From Combretum micranthum (taxonomy: Eukaryota; Streptophyta; Magnoliopsida; Myrtales; Combretaceae), in assembly GCA_024138025.1 (NCBI GenBank), contig JAMXBD010001358.1:327700-391699 (forward strand): 64,000 bases of DNA, given 5' to 3'. Below are positions 1 through 11,286 of this stretch, piece by piece. The notes beneath the pieces are model-generated. The model was not told where the DNA came from. It did not search any database and worked only from the letters and a program-made list of their open reading frames with translations. Position 1 is the first letter of the stretch, and each line of letters opens with the position of its first letter. The translations under genes were made by a program, and so were the position numbers.

Positions 1-631
1 AACCTTATCATGAATATGGAGACATGCTGCTCAACTGATATGAAGGAAACCCTCACTAATAACTCCTGAAATCCTATTTGGTGATCCTGAGACCCACTAT
101 AACTTAATTTCACTAAATCAACCTTACATCTTCCACCTCAACAATGGTCCAGATCACAAGATGAATGAAGCCAACTTAACCTACTAATATCCGATATTTT
201 TTTATTAAGGAATAATTGCTCACATTTGCTTATCAAATCAAGAGGACCTCCAGGGCCATAGAAAGAAGGGATTCTGATTGAGAATTACAAGGAACAATGG
301 TAAGGGTCAGGTAGTCAATCAGCATGTGCCACCATCAGGAAGCAAGTCCACATGCACCACCACCTATGCCGATTGTTAGACACCTCAATGGCACATAAAC
401 CCAGGCACATGCCTTTGCATTGTGGCACTAGGTGGGTCATTGTCCATAGGAGGGAGTAGCTCCTCCATTGATTCCATTGCTCTCACTGGTAGTTCAATTA
501 GTCACCATCTTGCCTTGCACTAAAGCTACATGATTGTGCGCCCCATCTCAATTATGCATGTCCCTAACAATGATCTCTCCACTTCATTCTTTGCCTGTTA
601 TTTCTCTCTCTTTCTTGCATAACTGCCAACT
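1..631. other. Intergenic or intronic DNA, no gene seen
   Basis: No ORF, exon or repeat could be recognised here. If the DnaJ gene at 2109-2689 is intact, this stretch lies in its first intron, because none of the missing C-terminal exons could be found on the minus strand between here and the exon. Confidence 0.5.
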
Positions 632-994
632 AGAGCTGCAATTAAGTTGAGCAGCTCGCAAGATACTTGAACTTGGTTTGTTTTAATCTCGCTTATTTGA
701 TCTCAATTAGTAAACAAGTTAGAATTCAAAATAAAAATTGTATATATAAATGGGCTAAGCTTGAACTTAAATGTCAAGCACAATAAAAAGCTCGACTCAA
801 TTCAAACTCAATTTGTAAACAAGTCAAGTTCCTAAGTCGAGTTCAAGTTTAAAATAAAGTTCACTTATCTAAAATAAGTCGAGTTCAAGCCTAAATTTTA
901 AACTTGATAAAAAGCTTGGCTCGAGTTTAAACTTGATAATTTCTAAAAGTGCAAAGCCTAAGCCTCTCAAAGCTTGGCTCAACTACAACCCCAC
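632..994. mobile_element. hAT-like MITE candidate
   Basis: About 360 bp bounded by related inverted ends: AGAGCTGCAATTAAGTTGAG on the left, and on the right GGCTCAACTACAACCCC, whose reverse complement has the same TTGAGC core. The interior repeats short words such as GAGTTCAAG, CAAGCTCGA and AAGCTTGGCTC in both orientations, a composition known from plant non-autonomous hAT-type elements. The flanks share GCCAACTA / ATCAACTG (6 of 8), a possible decayed 8-bp duplication. Family assignment is inference. Confidence 0.42.
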
Positions 995-1339
995 AATCAA
1001 CTGCTTAGCTCGTGAAATCATCCATGGTTAGATATCTTATAGCAAATTATTGCAAGTTTAGATTTGACATCTAGTCAAGGGGCGATTGATAGTAAAATCA
1101 ATGATAAAAACTTTCTGACTTTTCTTGATAAACCATGTGGTGGAATAGGGCTAAAGTTAAGGGTTCATTAAGCAAATGCTTTAGTCTCATAAAGTGTAAA
1201 ATAAAAGACAATAGCTTTTAACTTGTTTTATTTCTCTGAAATAACTTATCTATATAATCATGTGGCTAGCTTATTAAAAATAGCAAATAATGACAATCTA
1301 ACAATTTCTCCTTAAAATAACGATAAATCAAGAAAATAT
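995..1339. other. AT-rich DNA, nothing recognised
   Basis: No coding or repeat signal was seen. Part of it may be the eroded downstream end of the reverse-transcriptase remnant that follows on the minus strand. Confidence 0.4.
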
Positions 1340-1857
1340 AACAATAAGAAGATCAAGATAATTATATTTCCCAATCAAGTTATTCTAGAATCAAATCCTT
1401 AACAAATATATACCTTGTTCATTGTCTAATCAAGATTTCATCAATCAAGGATAAAAGGGTGATAGGGGCATTGATCAAGCCACAGGACATGACTTTGAAC
1501 CTAAAATTTCCATGATGGGTGTTGAAAAAAAAAAAAAAAAAAAAAGGCAGTCTGTTAAAATCATCCTCATTTCTTGTACCTTGATGATAACCAGATCATT
1601 GATCAATAATCAAAAAAGGATTTTGGACCGTGTATTTCATCTAACAAGTCTTCTATATCAGAAACAGACACTGTTTTTTTATAGTGTTTTGGTTGAGTGT
1701 TTGGTAGTCCATACACAATCTCCACTTTCCATCCTCCTCCTTCACAATTATAGGTAAAGCGAAGGGAGTATGACTCTATCTCACGAAGCTTTGCTCTAAT
1801 AACTTCTTCAGAAGTCACTGAGACAACTTTCATAACATCTAGCCCATCTAACAAAAG
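1340..1857 (-). pseudogene. Ty3/gypsy reverse transcriptase remnant
   Basis: Read on the minus strand, this shows degraded but ordered reverse-transcriptase motifs of a Ty3/gypsy polyprotein. First comes GGGWKVEIVYGLPN (the GGWR-CVDYR-LN block), then DIEDLLDEIHG (the I-DLLDELHG block), then HQG-RNEDDF in another frame (YHQIR-EED), then HHGNF-F-VMSCGLINAP (the THHGHYEF-VMPFGLTNAP block). A decayed stretch follows near 1380-1440 where the FVLVFFDDIL segment should lie. Frameshifts, stops and a 21-base A run break it. It does not resemble the two Athila copies in detail and looks more like a chromovirus-type RT. It sits just beyond the DnaJ exon on the same strand, so it may be an insertion in that gene's first intron. 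Confidence 0.72.
1525..1545 (+). repeat. poly(A)21 homopolymer
   Basis: An uninterrupted run of about 21 A residues inside the minus-strand RT remnant, between its YHQIR-like and THHG-like blocks. It is probably a slippage expansion that helped destroy the frame. Confidence 0.9.
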
Positions 1858-2108
1858 TAAGCTGCTATAAATATCGATAAAATAGGGATGCGCTCAAATC
1901 CACTCAAGCCCAACCCAAAACCAGTATAACACTTGAAAATTTTTTTGGTTAGCTAAAGAGAGAAACTTAGAATAAACATGAGAACAGGTAACCCATATAC
2001 CAGCCCACCAAGAACTGATCATCAGATCCAATATCTATAGGAGACCAAGATTTATAACAACAAAAACAATATCAAAAGATCAAGCAACGCAGTTCGAAGA
2101 GATAGTAC

Positions 2109-2689
2109 CCGAAAGCATCATAAACCAGTCGTGAAATCTTCATTTTCTTCTTAGCTCCTTTATAAAGGTCCTCCAAGCTACAAGGCAACACGTTCTCCAC
2201 AGAAGCTCCTTTCCTCATCTCCCCACCAGCACTAGATGCCAAGTTCGTTGAAGTCCGAAAAAACCCATCACGGTACGTCCTCCCACCTCTTCCACCGCTC
2301 CCACTCCCATTTTCTGACCCAAAAAACTCTGCATATATATCTTCCGCATCTCTTGGGTTAAACCTAAAAGACGTCCCATTGGTGTAGCTCTGGTTATGGT
2401 GCTGATTCCTACTACTATAATGTGCAGTGTTGTGGTTTCTTGGAGGGGGAAATTGGCCCGATTTTAGGGCCTCTTCACCATAAAGATCGTAGATCTGACG
2501 TTTCTGAGGATCGCTCAATACGTCGTAAGCCTCAGAGATCTGCTTGAATTTGGCTTCCGCTTCACTTCTCTTGCTCGTAGGGTTTTTATCTGGATGCCAA
2601 ATCATTGCCAATCTCTTGTACGCTTTCTTCAGATCATCTTCACTCGCATTTCGATTTACTTTAAGAATGTTATAGTAATCAACCCCCAT
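2109..2689 (-). CDS. DnaJ homolog subfamily B, first coding exon
   Basis: Encodes the N-terminal 193 residues of a type II Hsp40 co-chaperone, which stimulates Hsp70 ATPase activity. The J domain covers residues 1-75 with the HPD signature at 32-34 and a D-Y-L block at 68-70. A Gly/Ser/Asn-rich linker (about 76-150) contains [16 protein letters not shown]. The substrate-binding domain opens with [20 protein letters not shown], as in plant DnaJB1/DnaJB13-type proteins. The ATG at 2689 gives the family's usual MGVDYY start. A GT donor (2108-2107) follows codon position 2 of a Gly, so the exon ends at 2109 in phase 2; the open frame to 2072 is intron read-through. Family members run about 330-350 residues. 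The missing C-terminal half was not found in the 2.1 kb downstream, so the gene either has a long TE-filled intron or is truncated. Confidence 0.9.
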
Positions 2690-2854
2690 CTCTCTCCCTC
2701 TCCCTAAACGCCTGTGTTTCGAGCTTCAGACAATATGCGAATTCCAGAAAATTAGGTTTTAATTCTTCTCTTTCTCTCTCTAAAACTCTCTGCTCGGAGC
2801 TACATAGCCATGAATCATGCCTAGAATAGCTAATTCCAAACAATCAGGATTCAA

Positions 2855-2896
<42 letters not shown>

Positions 2897-3225
2897 GGTT
2901 CGTGCTATACAACATCAAATCGTGCCACAAAATGGGAATTCGGAATTATTAACGTTTCGAGTTCAACGAGGTTGGGATCGGAGAATTTGAATAACAGAGT
3001 AATTAGGGTTATGGAAATGTTTAATATAGGGTTTGGGAAGGAGTTGACTGAGACGGTGAAGGAAGGGATTGTGGCCGTTGGAAGAGTAACTGAATTTGGG
3101 GGATTCGAGGGAATCTGACGGTTCGGAGAGAGAGAGGGGGAGGGAGAGAAAATCAGGTGGGGCCGACAGGAAATGGGAATATGAGTATGAGTGGGGGGAA
3201 TGTGATGCGATTGGTCTAACGTGCG
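2690..3225 (-). promoter_or_regulatory. 5' UTR / upstream leader of the DnaJ gene
   Basis: The stretch between the DnaJ ATG and the putative TATA box contains a long CT/GA tract and pyrimidine-rich DNA but no conserved ORF. A 183-codon minus-strand frame at 2905-3456 is low complexity (Ser, Pro, Leu, His) and lies across the promoter, so it is not called as a gene. A 5'-UTR intron cannot be excluded. The transcription start is inferred about 30 bp from the TATA box and was not observed. Confidence 0.5.
2859..2892 (+). repeat. (TC)17 microsatellite in the DnaJ 5' leader
   Basis: A perfect dinucleotide run of about 34 bp. On the transcribed (minus) strand it reads (GA)n. CT/GA tracts in 5' UTRs are common in plant genes and can be polymorphic. 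Confidence 0.95.
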
Positions 3226-3250
3226 GGCATGTGGGGACAGGGTGTGTCTT

Positions 3251-3258
3251 TTTATATA
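3251..3258 (-). promoter_or_regulatory. TATA box, DnaJ gene
   Basis: The minus strand reads TATATAAA followed by AAGAC. It lies about 560 bp upstream of the DnaJ ATG, with a heat-shock-like element about 50 bp further upstream, the spacing expected of a heat-inducible promoter. Confidence 0.55.
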
Positions 3259-3301
3259 ATTTTGTTGTTTGGAATTTCGATCCAGTTCGGATGACGAAGA
3301 C

Positions 3302-3319
3302 TCATAGAACATTCTAGTA
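3302..3319 (-). promoter_or_regulatory. Heat-shock-element-like site
   Basis: Contains a perfect core GAAcaTTC (3307-3314), palindromic on both strands, flanked at 5-bp spacing by imperfect third and fourth units (TCA, GTA). Heat shock factors bind alternating GAA/TTC units. Location upstream of the TATA box of a DnaJ gene supports a role; one perfect pair alone is weak evidence. Confidence 0.4.
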
Positions 3320-3629
3320 GATTGTAGTTCCGCTTGTTTGGTACATTTAAAAAATGTTATCAAAGAAGACAGGAGGAAAAAAAAAAAAATTATTATAGAA
3401 AGAAAAATGAAAAAAGAACACGCGCGCGCACACAAAGAATGGGGGGTTTGCACCATCGAGTTATATTTTATTTATAATTTTTTTTATCTGATTTATATTT
3501 AGTTTATTTAATCTATTTACAAGTAAAAATATTTATTTTTTATTTATATTTATTTTTTAAGAAACAGTTTACTTGAAAATAACAAAAATAAGATGATAAA
3601 CTGGCCAAAATAAGACGCACCAAATAGAC

Positions 3630-5594
3630 TATAATATACAAATAAATAAGTTATAATGAAGATTAGAATTATAATAAAAGTGTTGTTAAAGGGTAATTTT
3701 ATCTTTGAACGGGTAAATTTCGAACATGGAAAAGTCACACAAATAAAACGAGATGATTTTGTGAAAATTGGCCCTAAGAAGACACTTAACCCACTGGCCT
3801 ACTTTGCGGCCTAAATCTGTTTTCTATATATATGCAGTTTATGACGAGAATTAGAGCTTGTTTTGTTTTCCTCTGAGTTCTTCTTCTCTAAAGTGACTTA
3901 AGGCTTGCTTTCTTCAGTGTTTGGTGTTAGACATCAAAGGAGAATCAAGGTCTTCAATCCGGGTATGTAGATCTATACGAGATCTATATGATTTAACATG
4001 TAATCAACGTTGTAATAATAGATTTCTCGTGTTTTTGAAGGAGATTGTGAGAGAAACCGTTGAAGATCAGATCTGAATCTTAAGGAGAACGATTAGGAAT
4101 TTGAGATCCATTCAAGGTAATTAAATCCCTTATTTACATATGTAGATTTCATCAAAATGATTTCTAATTTAGGGTTTTGTTCGTTCATGATTGGTGATGT
4201 ACTAGGGTTAGGGTTTCTTTGCGTTCTTTGGCGTTTTTTCGGATTTAGGTTTAAATCAAAGTAAGTTTTCATCCTCTAAATCATAGATTCAGTAAAAGAT
4301 TGAATTAGAATAATGGATTTGTCTGTAATTGTTGATTTATAAATTAGGGTTTTGTGGAGGAAAGTCGTTCTTGTTGTGAGATTTTGTGAAGTTTGAATAA
4401 GGAAGAATTTGCAGATGAAGAGTTCTTGAAAGGTTAGGATTTTTGGGAGACTTTAATATGATAGGAATTGTTTTATAATTATGATGTTTAATATGATTTT
4501 GTTCATATGTGAATTATCAGGAGATTTGAGGATTAAGGTTTGTTATTCTTAGAGAATTTGTGGTTTTGGAGAATTTTCCTAAATTTGAAAGGTATGACCA
4601 TTCCTTGTTTGTTGTTTTTGCGTGTAAGTTTAGTATTTTGTTTGCTTGATTGTAGGAACAAAAAAATAATTAATCTAAATCTATCTGGCTAAATTAAATT
4701 GTTTTCCTGGTTGTGTTTAGCTATGATTAGTAAAGATTTAGTAGACAATGATACTGGTGTGGCACCCTGATGATCTATATGTGAGGTTGTCCCTAGTGAA
4801 CTCGTGAATAGAGATGATTCCGGTAGATTTAAGTGATTTGGCAGTATGGCCGCGGGTGTTTAGGGAGTACCTATTCACCAATATATGTATATAATTACTT
4901 ATTTTCAAAAGAGTTGGTTGATTTTTAATGGGGTCTGAGTTACTCCAGGTTTGGTACTAGAAATTCATAGTTCTAAACCATGTTGATTTGCTGGCTTAAA
5001 TAAGAAAATAAACTGTTGTTTGCATTAGAGTAATTGCATTATATATACATGCTGTTTGTGCATATGCATTTGTTTATGGACTAGTGTACTGGGCGTTCTC
5101 GCTCATTCATTTCTTTTTTAGGTACAGGTGATGATGAAGTTATTTATGATTTATTTATGATCTTTTCTTTGATTATGGGGATGGCGATTGTGGTCCAGAT
5201 TACCCTGCAAAAGAATATGATTGGAAACATGATTTATGCAAAACCTTTTCTTGAGATATTGAAGACTTTTGGAATAATATTTTGGTTATTTATCTTATTG
5301 AAGATTTGTGGATTTAAGTATTTGGATTTATGTAATAGTTATAACTAAAGGATTTTATGTCATTTATTTTGAAAATAGATTTTTTTAGTTGGCTATAGTT
5401 TTGCCAACATGGATCTGTTTTCATAAATAGGAGATTTCATAGTTATTATATGATACAGGTTCATATATTTTTTTGGTACCCTCTGAGAGTATTATGGAGA
5501 TTATGTTTTTATATTGATGATTTAGAGACTTTGCCTGTTCTATTTAAGAGAGGACACATGGTGGGTTGTAATCGCCTTAGTTTAGGGCATTACA
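3630..5594 (+). mobile_element. Solo LTR, family LTR-C, copy 1
   Basis: About 1965 bp without ORFs, homologous along its length to 34611-36523. The starts align (TATAATATACAAATAAATAA here, TGTAATATAAAGATAAATAA there). Shared blocks include TGATCTATATGTGAGGTT, AAATGATTCCGGT-like text and TGGGCGTTCTCGCTCA. The end is TTTAGGGCATTACA. The first dinucleotide has decayed from TG to TA. Flanks TAGAC and CAAAC match at only 3 of 5 positions. A TATA-like CTATATATATGCAG lies near 3825. No internal region is adjacent, so it is read as a solo LTR. Confidence 0.68.
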
Positions 5595-7404
5595 CAAACC
5601 TATGACAAAACCCAATCAAGAAGTGTATCAAGTGAAACCAAATTATTAATTTTTTCTTAATCTCATTTGACTCGAATAGTCTGTGTATTTAGCGATTCGA
5701 TTTAGAGAATTGAATTGTGCTAATTTTTTATTATAATTGGGTATAAGTTTAAATCCAACAAAAACCATGTCTTATTACTAAAATAGGACTTATAGCAAAT
5801 TAATTATCAAAATAAACCATTAAAATCACATTTGGAAGTCCTGTTAAGTGAAAACAAAATTGCATATAAAAGTTTTGAGTGGTGACTCGCATGTACAAGT
5901 TACACACAGGCAACTTGCGAGTCTCCAAACGAACGGGTGGCTTGTGGAAAAAATTATACTTATGCTCTACAAGATGAGGTTGCATCTTAACTAACTACAA
6001 CTATACTAAATGAAATTTCAATTATTTTTGTTCATCAAAATACATTTAATTGTAACAATATCTCTTACTTTTTCCATATGTGAATTGTGTCTAAACCAAA
6101 ATCTCATGTGGTAGGTTATTCTAGTAATTAAGTTTAACGATGGTCTATTTTAACAATTAAATTAAAAATATTTAAATTGACGAAAAAATCATTTTTCTTA
6201 AATTTCATTATCTTTGTAATTTTATTTAGAATAAAATTTATATAGTAGGGTTCAATTAAGCAATCAAACCAAATAATACTCTTCATTTATTTTGGTATCA
6301 ATCCATTAATTAACAATTCAAATCAAGGTGATGTCTATAAGTAATCATTTATTGTAAAGAATATTATTTCATTCAAGTTATTAGAATTAAGCAATACTCT
6401 CTTATTTTGAATTCAATACGGACCATTAACCAAATCACAGCACATGTTCACCTTTATTGAGAAAGCACATGGTCAGAAATTTTTAATTGCCATTAATTCT
6501 TGGCATATAGATTGCTTGTTATCAAGCCTAGACTAAGCACTATGTCTTGCCCCCATCAAATTGCTTCATCAATTCATATTAAATGAGGCCCTTTACTTTT
6601 TTACTTGATTCCTTCTTGTATATTCAATGACAAGGATTAGCAATGATATCATCTCTAATGTCTCAACCAAGTGATAACCCAACCTCCAAATTTCTACTTA
6701 CGTAGATTTAATTTTCACTATTGGTTGAAGAAAATTTTCGTTAATAAAGATTAAATCTGCACAACTTTAAAATGGGCCTTATAAAACTTCAAATCTATGC
6801 AAGTCGGAAAGTATCTCTTGATAGTGTTAAAAAATTAAATTTAAAATAGATATTACAAATATATCTTTTAAATTTGGAAGCTTCTTGGACTATACCGATT
6901 GGAAATAGCTACCAAGTTAACTCGTTTACCCAAGTGAAAGAACGACCGCGACATACATGCAACTCATGTTGATTACCAAGCTATTTAAATGTTGGGGGTG
7001 TATCAGGCAGTGAATAATAGAATTGTCATGAGGTTTTGTCTTCCCCGTGTCAAGTTGGTGATGTGGTAGTGTGTAACCTCCAAGTTTTTTCATAAATTAA
7101 GCTTAGAGAACGGAGTTAAAATTAATGTAGATGTAATATAAAAATTTGAATGAATGGTATAGTTAGTAGATTTAAGTTTAACAACATGAAAAGAATAAGT
7201 AAATGAGACTAAAAATCCAAAAATTTCAATAGATTTATTTCAAAGTTGTTTATTAAATTATTCACTTTCGAATTTCTTCTAAACTTGTATTTTAAAATTA
7301 TTAATATTATTCTTAATGCATTAAGTTTAAAAGAAGCCCAATTGTTCATGAAAATCTAAGCCCAAATTCTTTTCAAGCAAATTAAGCCCCATTTCTTAGC
7401 TGAT
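5595..7404. other. AT-rich DNA without genes
   Basis: No coding signal was found. From about 7072 (TGTAACCTCCAAG) to 7395 the sequence vaguely resembles the start of LTR-B at 15112 and could be a truncated LTR abutting the truncated Athila pol, but the match is too weak to call. The remainder shows nothing recognisable. Confidence 0.45.
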
Positions 7405-8020
7405 TCCAATGAGATTCGTCACTGGTTGGAGGGTATATATAGATTATAGGAGATTGAACGCAACAACCAGAAAGATCACTTCCCTCTCCCTTTTGTAGAT
7501 CAAATGATAGAAAGGTTAGTTGGACACTTGTATTATTGCTTTTTAGATGGAATGTCGGTTACTTTCAAATACCTATTGACCCTTTAGACCAGGAAAAGAC
7601 AACATTTACCTATCCATTTGGAACATTCGCCTATAGGTGAATGCCTTTCGACCTATCTAATGCTCCTAGTACCTTCCAAAGATGCATGATGGCTTTATTT
7701 CAAGGATTAACGGAGGAAGGTATGGAAGTACTTATGGACGATTTTTCTATATATGGATACTCGTTTGAACTATGTTTAGAGAACTTGAAAAAGGTTTGGA
7801 ACGTTGTGGGGAGACAAACTTTGTTTTAAATTGGGAGAAATGTCATTTTATGGTTCAAGAGGGTATAGTTTTAGAACATAAAATCTCTTATAAGGGAATT
7901 GAGGTAGATTCAGCCAAGATTGAAATTATTAGTAATCTTCCACCTCCCTTTAATTTTAAAGCAATTAGAAGCTTTTTGGGTCATGCAGGCTTTTATCGTA
8001 GGTTTATTAAAGATTTTTAA
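7405..8020 (+). pseudogene. Athila #1 reverse transcriptase, 5'-truncated
   Basis: Encodes the RT palm and fingers of an Athila-type Ty3/gypsy polyprotein. Blocks in order are VTGWR-Y-DYRRLN, DHFPLPFVDQM, the MPF-LSNAPSTFQRCM block, the catalytic LMDDFSIYG (ATGGACGAT at 7733), then LNWEKCHFMVQEGIVL and SFLGHAGFYRRFIKDF. Athila RTs carry MDD rather than YVDD, as here. Several frameshifts and stops break the frame (one just after 7460, one near 7600, one near 7820). The gag, protease and first part of RT are absent, and upstream DNA is unrelated, so a deletion removed the 5' half. Confidence 0.88.
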
Positions 8021-8571
8021 AAATAGCACGACCCTTAACTAGATTGCTGGAGAAAGCTAATCCTTTTGATTTAATGAAGAATGTTTGAAAGCTTTTAATA
8101 TATTAAAATATAAATTAACTAAAGCACCAATCATGGTTGCTCCAGATTGGAAATTTCCTTTCGAAGTCATGTGTGATGCAAGCAAATATGCTATAGAAGC
8201 AGTTTTAGGACAACAAAAGAAAAAACATTTCCAACCAATTATTATGCTAGTAAAGCTTTGAATGATGCTCAATAAATTATATAACCACAGAAAAAGAATT
8301 ACTAGCAGTAGTATTTGCCTTTGATAGGTTTAGACGTTATTTAATATTATCTAAGACTATTATATATACTGACCATTCCACATTGAAGTATTTATCATCT
8401 AAGTCTGATGCAAATCCTAGATTAATCCGATGGATCTTGTTATTACAAGAATTTGATATCGAGATTAGACGCAAAAACGGGGCTGAGAAACTAGCAGCCG
8501 ACCACTTATCTAGGCTAGATAACCTACACTTGGAGAAACTAAATGAGATGAAATACATGATTCTTTTCTAG
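8021..8571 (+). pseudogene. Athila #1 RNase H domain
   Basis: Continues the pol frame of the preceding RT. FEVMCDAS (near 8163-8186) holds one catalytic-type acidic residue, then [26 protein letters not shown] with TDH near 8370, and [15 protein letters not shown] and AADHLSRL at the end. This is the usual Athila RNase H order. A stop just after the tether (near 8019) and further frame breaks around 8230-8280 make it non-functional. Confidence 0.85.
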
Positions 8572-8759
8572 AGGAAAGGTTGTACACAGTTATGGGGTTA
8601 AACAATGCTTTGGATGATGAAACACCATGGTTTGCTGATATCGCTAACTACTTGGTGTCTAGAATAATCCCTAAAGAATTCAATACCCATCAAAAGAAAA
8701 TTTTTTCTCTGCTTTAAAGTATTATATCTAGGATGATCCTTACCTCTTTCAGATTTATG

Positions 8760-9905
8760 CTGATCAAGTTATGGGAAGATGCATATCTAGGTCGAAGGAA
8801 TGAGGATTTTAGCACATTGTCATTCTGGTTTAACTGGTGGTCACCATAGTGCTAATAGGACTTCACATAAAGTTCTTGAATGTGGCTTCTATTGGCAACT
8901 TTGTTTAAGGATGCACAGGCCTTTAGTTCTAATGTGATCGGTGCCAAAGATCAGGAAGTATATCTAAGTATCATGAGTTGCCTCAGAAATTTATATTGGA
9001 GTGTGAAGTATTTGGTGTATGAGGAATTCAATTCATGGGACCGTTTCCTAAGTCTGATGGAAAACAATATATTCTAGTTGTTGTGGACTATGTTTCTAAG
9101 TGGGTAGAAGTAGAGACTTTATGTACAAATGATGCTAGGGTAGTTACCAAATTTCTAAAGAAACTTTTTGCAAGGTTTGGGACACCCAAACAATCATTAG
9201 TGGCAGAGGTACTCACTTTTGCAACTCCCAATTGGATAAGGTTTTGAAGAGATACGGTGTCGACCATAAGATGGCCACTCCTTATTACCCTCAGTCTAGT
9301 AGCCAAGTTGAGTTGTCTAATCGGGAGTTAAAGAGAATTTGGGGAAATCTGTTGCTATTCATAGAAAAGATTGGTTGGATAAGCTAGATGACGCCTTATG
9401 AGCCTATAGGACTGCGTTTAAGACCCTTTTAACAACTCCTTACAGGTTAGTCTATGAGAAGTCATGTCATTTGCTAGTAGAGTTAGAACATAAGGCGTAT
9501 TGTGCAATCAAAAAATTGAACCTTGATCTGAAAGAGGCTAAAAAGAAATGATTGTACCAATTAAATGAGCTTGATAAGCTTAGACAATTGGCATATGAGA
9601 GCTCTAGGCTTTATAAAAAGAAAACCAAGAGGTATCATGATAGCAAAATAAAGCAACCTAAGGTGTTTAAGGAGGGTGATAAGGTTTTGCATTATAATTC
9701 TCGGCTAAGACTATTTCTCGAAAAGCTAAAATCAAGGTGGTCTGGCCCTTTCATAGTGACAAAGGTTTATCCTTATGGCACTATAGAAGTAGAACACCCA
9801 AAGTCAGGAAAATTCAAGGTTAATGATCCACTACTAAAACTATATTTAGGAAATAATGAACATAGCTCTCAAAAAGAGGTATTTATACTTCATCCAATAA
9901 CTTAA
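8760..9905 (+). pseudogene. Athila #1 integrase, decayed
   Basis: The zinc-binding HHCC region is visible near 8810-8950 (AHCHSGF, then CDRCQRSG). The core starts with [20 protein letters not shown], which holds the first catalytic Asp near 9085. The block expected to carry the second Asp reads [11 protein letters not shown], so that residue is lost. The last 117 codons (9552-9905) are open and end in the C-terminal GPF/Y module (SRWSGPFIVTKVYPYGTIEV). Stops and frameshifts near 8810, 9240, 9400 and 9550 rule out function. Confidence 0.85.
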
Positions 9906-10743
9906 TTAATTGAAGATTTAACTTTATGCTAAAGAATTAAAAAAAAAAGGGTGCTCTTATGAGGCAGCCCATATTTAACTTGTATAAGATTTTGTTGTTT
10001 TGAATTTCTTTTAAGTTCTTCTTTTTAAACAATTATATTTAAGTCTTAATCAATGAGGGGATGACATAAGCTCAAAATGAAAATGGAAAATTTTTGTTTA
10101 AACAGGTTGGTACACGTTTACATAGGATCAATCATGCTTCCCCTGTGCTGATAGATAATACTGAGTCAGAGCTGATATAGAAGGAAGCATGAAAGGATAT
10201 GATTCTCCATGCTTTACCGTGCTTGTGAGATTATAGGTGAGATATTGGATATAGTGGGAAGCACGGCACAATAGGATAAATCGTGCTCCAATTGTGTTTC
10301 CTGGGTTTAGAATTCAAGAGGAAAATGGAAATTTACATGCATGCATGTTTCAAGTTTCTGATGTAGCGTTGGGAACCAGTGGGAAGCACGGTATATTAGG
10401 GAATCTCATGTTTCTATTGTGCTTCGTAGTAGAAGAGTTTCCTTACTTTAACTAGAGGATAGCATGTTTAGGTCTGGTCATATGTGTTCCATACGTGTTA
10501 TGAAAGTGAAAATTGAGTCTTTTAGGAAGTAGGAAGCACGGATAAATGGGAAGTTTTGTGCTTCACCCATGTTTCTCGTAATATATTAGAGCAACCCTTA
10601 AAAGCGAGCCGCTTCATTTTCCGTGCTCCTACATCATTTGCCCTGTTTTTAGTACACTCCACCTTACACACCTAAACCCTAAAATTTTTCTCATGCAAAA
10701 ATTCATTTAAAAAATCCATCTCAATCATCATAGGAACAACAAG
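9906..10743 (+). other. Athila #1 untranslated leader of the env-like ORF
   Basis: Non-coding DNA between pol and the env-like ORF. From 10,183 to 10,564 it carries four short inverted repeats of the type GAAGCAC...GTGCTTC (10184/10208, 10258/10282, 10383/10419, 10533/10558). It ends in AACAACAAG followed by a consensus splice donor GTATGT. Confidence 0.7.
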
Positions 10744-11286
10744 GTATGTCCACTACTTCCGTCTTGTATTTTATTTACCCTTTGGTCTATTTTCACGTGT
10801 TGCTGCTTAGTTTAGTTCTAGGTTAGGTTTCATTTTGAAGAAAACAATTTTGGGTATTTCAATTTCTAGTTCTAAATTGCTTTCATGTACTTTAAATCGT
10901 TCGTACATGGTATTTTAAAGATAAAAAGATGAAGTAATGTGGAATTTTCAAGTTTTGCCCTAAGTTCAATTTTTTTTTTTTAAATCCTAAAGGCGCTTTT
11001 CAAATGTTTTTACCTAAAGTTTTAGATTCATTCATGTTTATACCTAATGTGTTTTATTCGTGAAGTTTGAAAAATAGCACCGTTATAGCCAAACAAAGAC
11101 AAACGCAAAATGAACATGGGTCATTCTATTTTCTTGTGTTTTTGTTTGCTATAGTTTTAGAGTTTAGGTATGTGAGCTAAGTGACTTTAGTATATACTTT
11201 TCATGTTTGGTTATCTGTCTGAGTATCGAGTGCTATTTTTTCTAAGCTATATGAGGATGACATGGGTATTGTTGAACTATTTCTAG
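10744..11286 (+). other. Putative intron before the Athila #1 env-like ORF
   Basis: A 543-nt AT-rich stretch opening AAG|GTATGT and closing with a pyrimidine tract and TATTTCTAG, directly followed by ATG. Athila #2 has the same arrangement at 54252-61697 (AAAG|GTATGT ... ATTTCAG|ATG; 579 nt once its nested LTRs are subtracted). Two diverged copies keeping both sites argues for real splicing of an env-like subgenomic RNA. Splicing itself is inference. Confidence 0.65.

Noticed and set aside
2072..2108. DnaJ frame extended to 205 codons
   Set aside because: The last 12 codons follow a consensus donor placed where plant DnaJB genes are normally spliced and do not match the family, so they are intron.
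2905..3456. 183-codon minus-strand ORF upstream of DnaJ
   Set aside because: Low-complexity Ser/Pro/Leu/His protein that spans the TATA box and the CT tract of the DnaJ promoter. No domain is recognisable.
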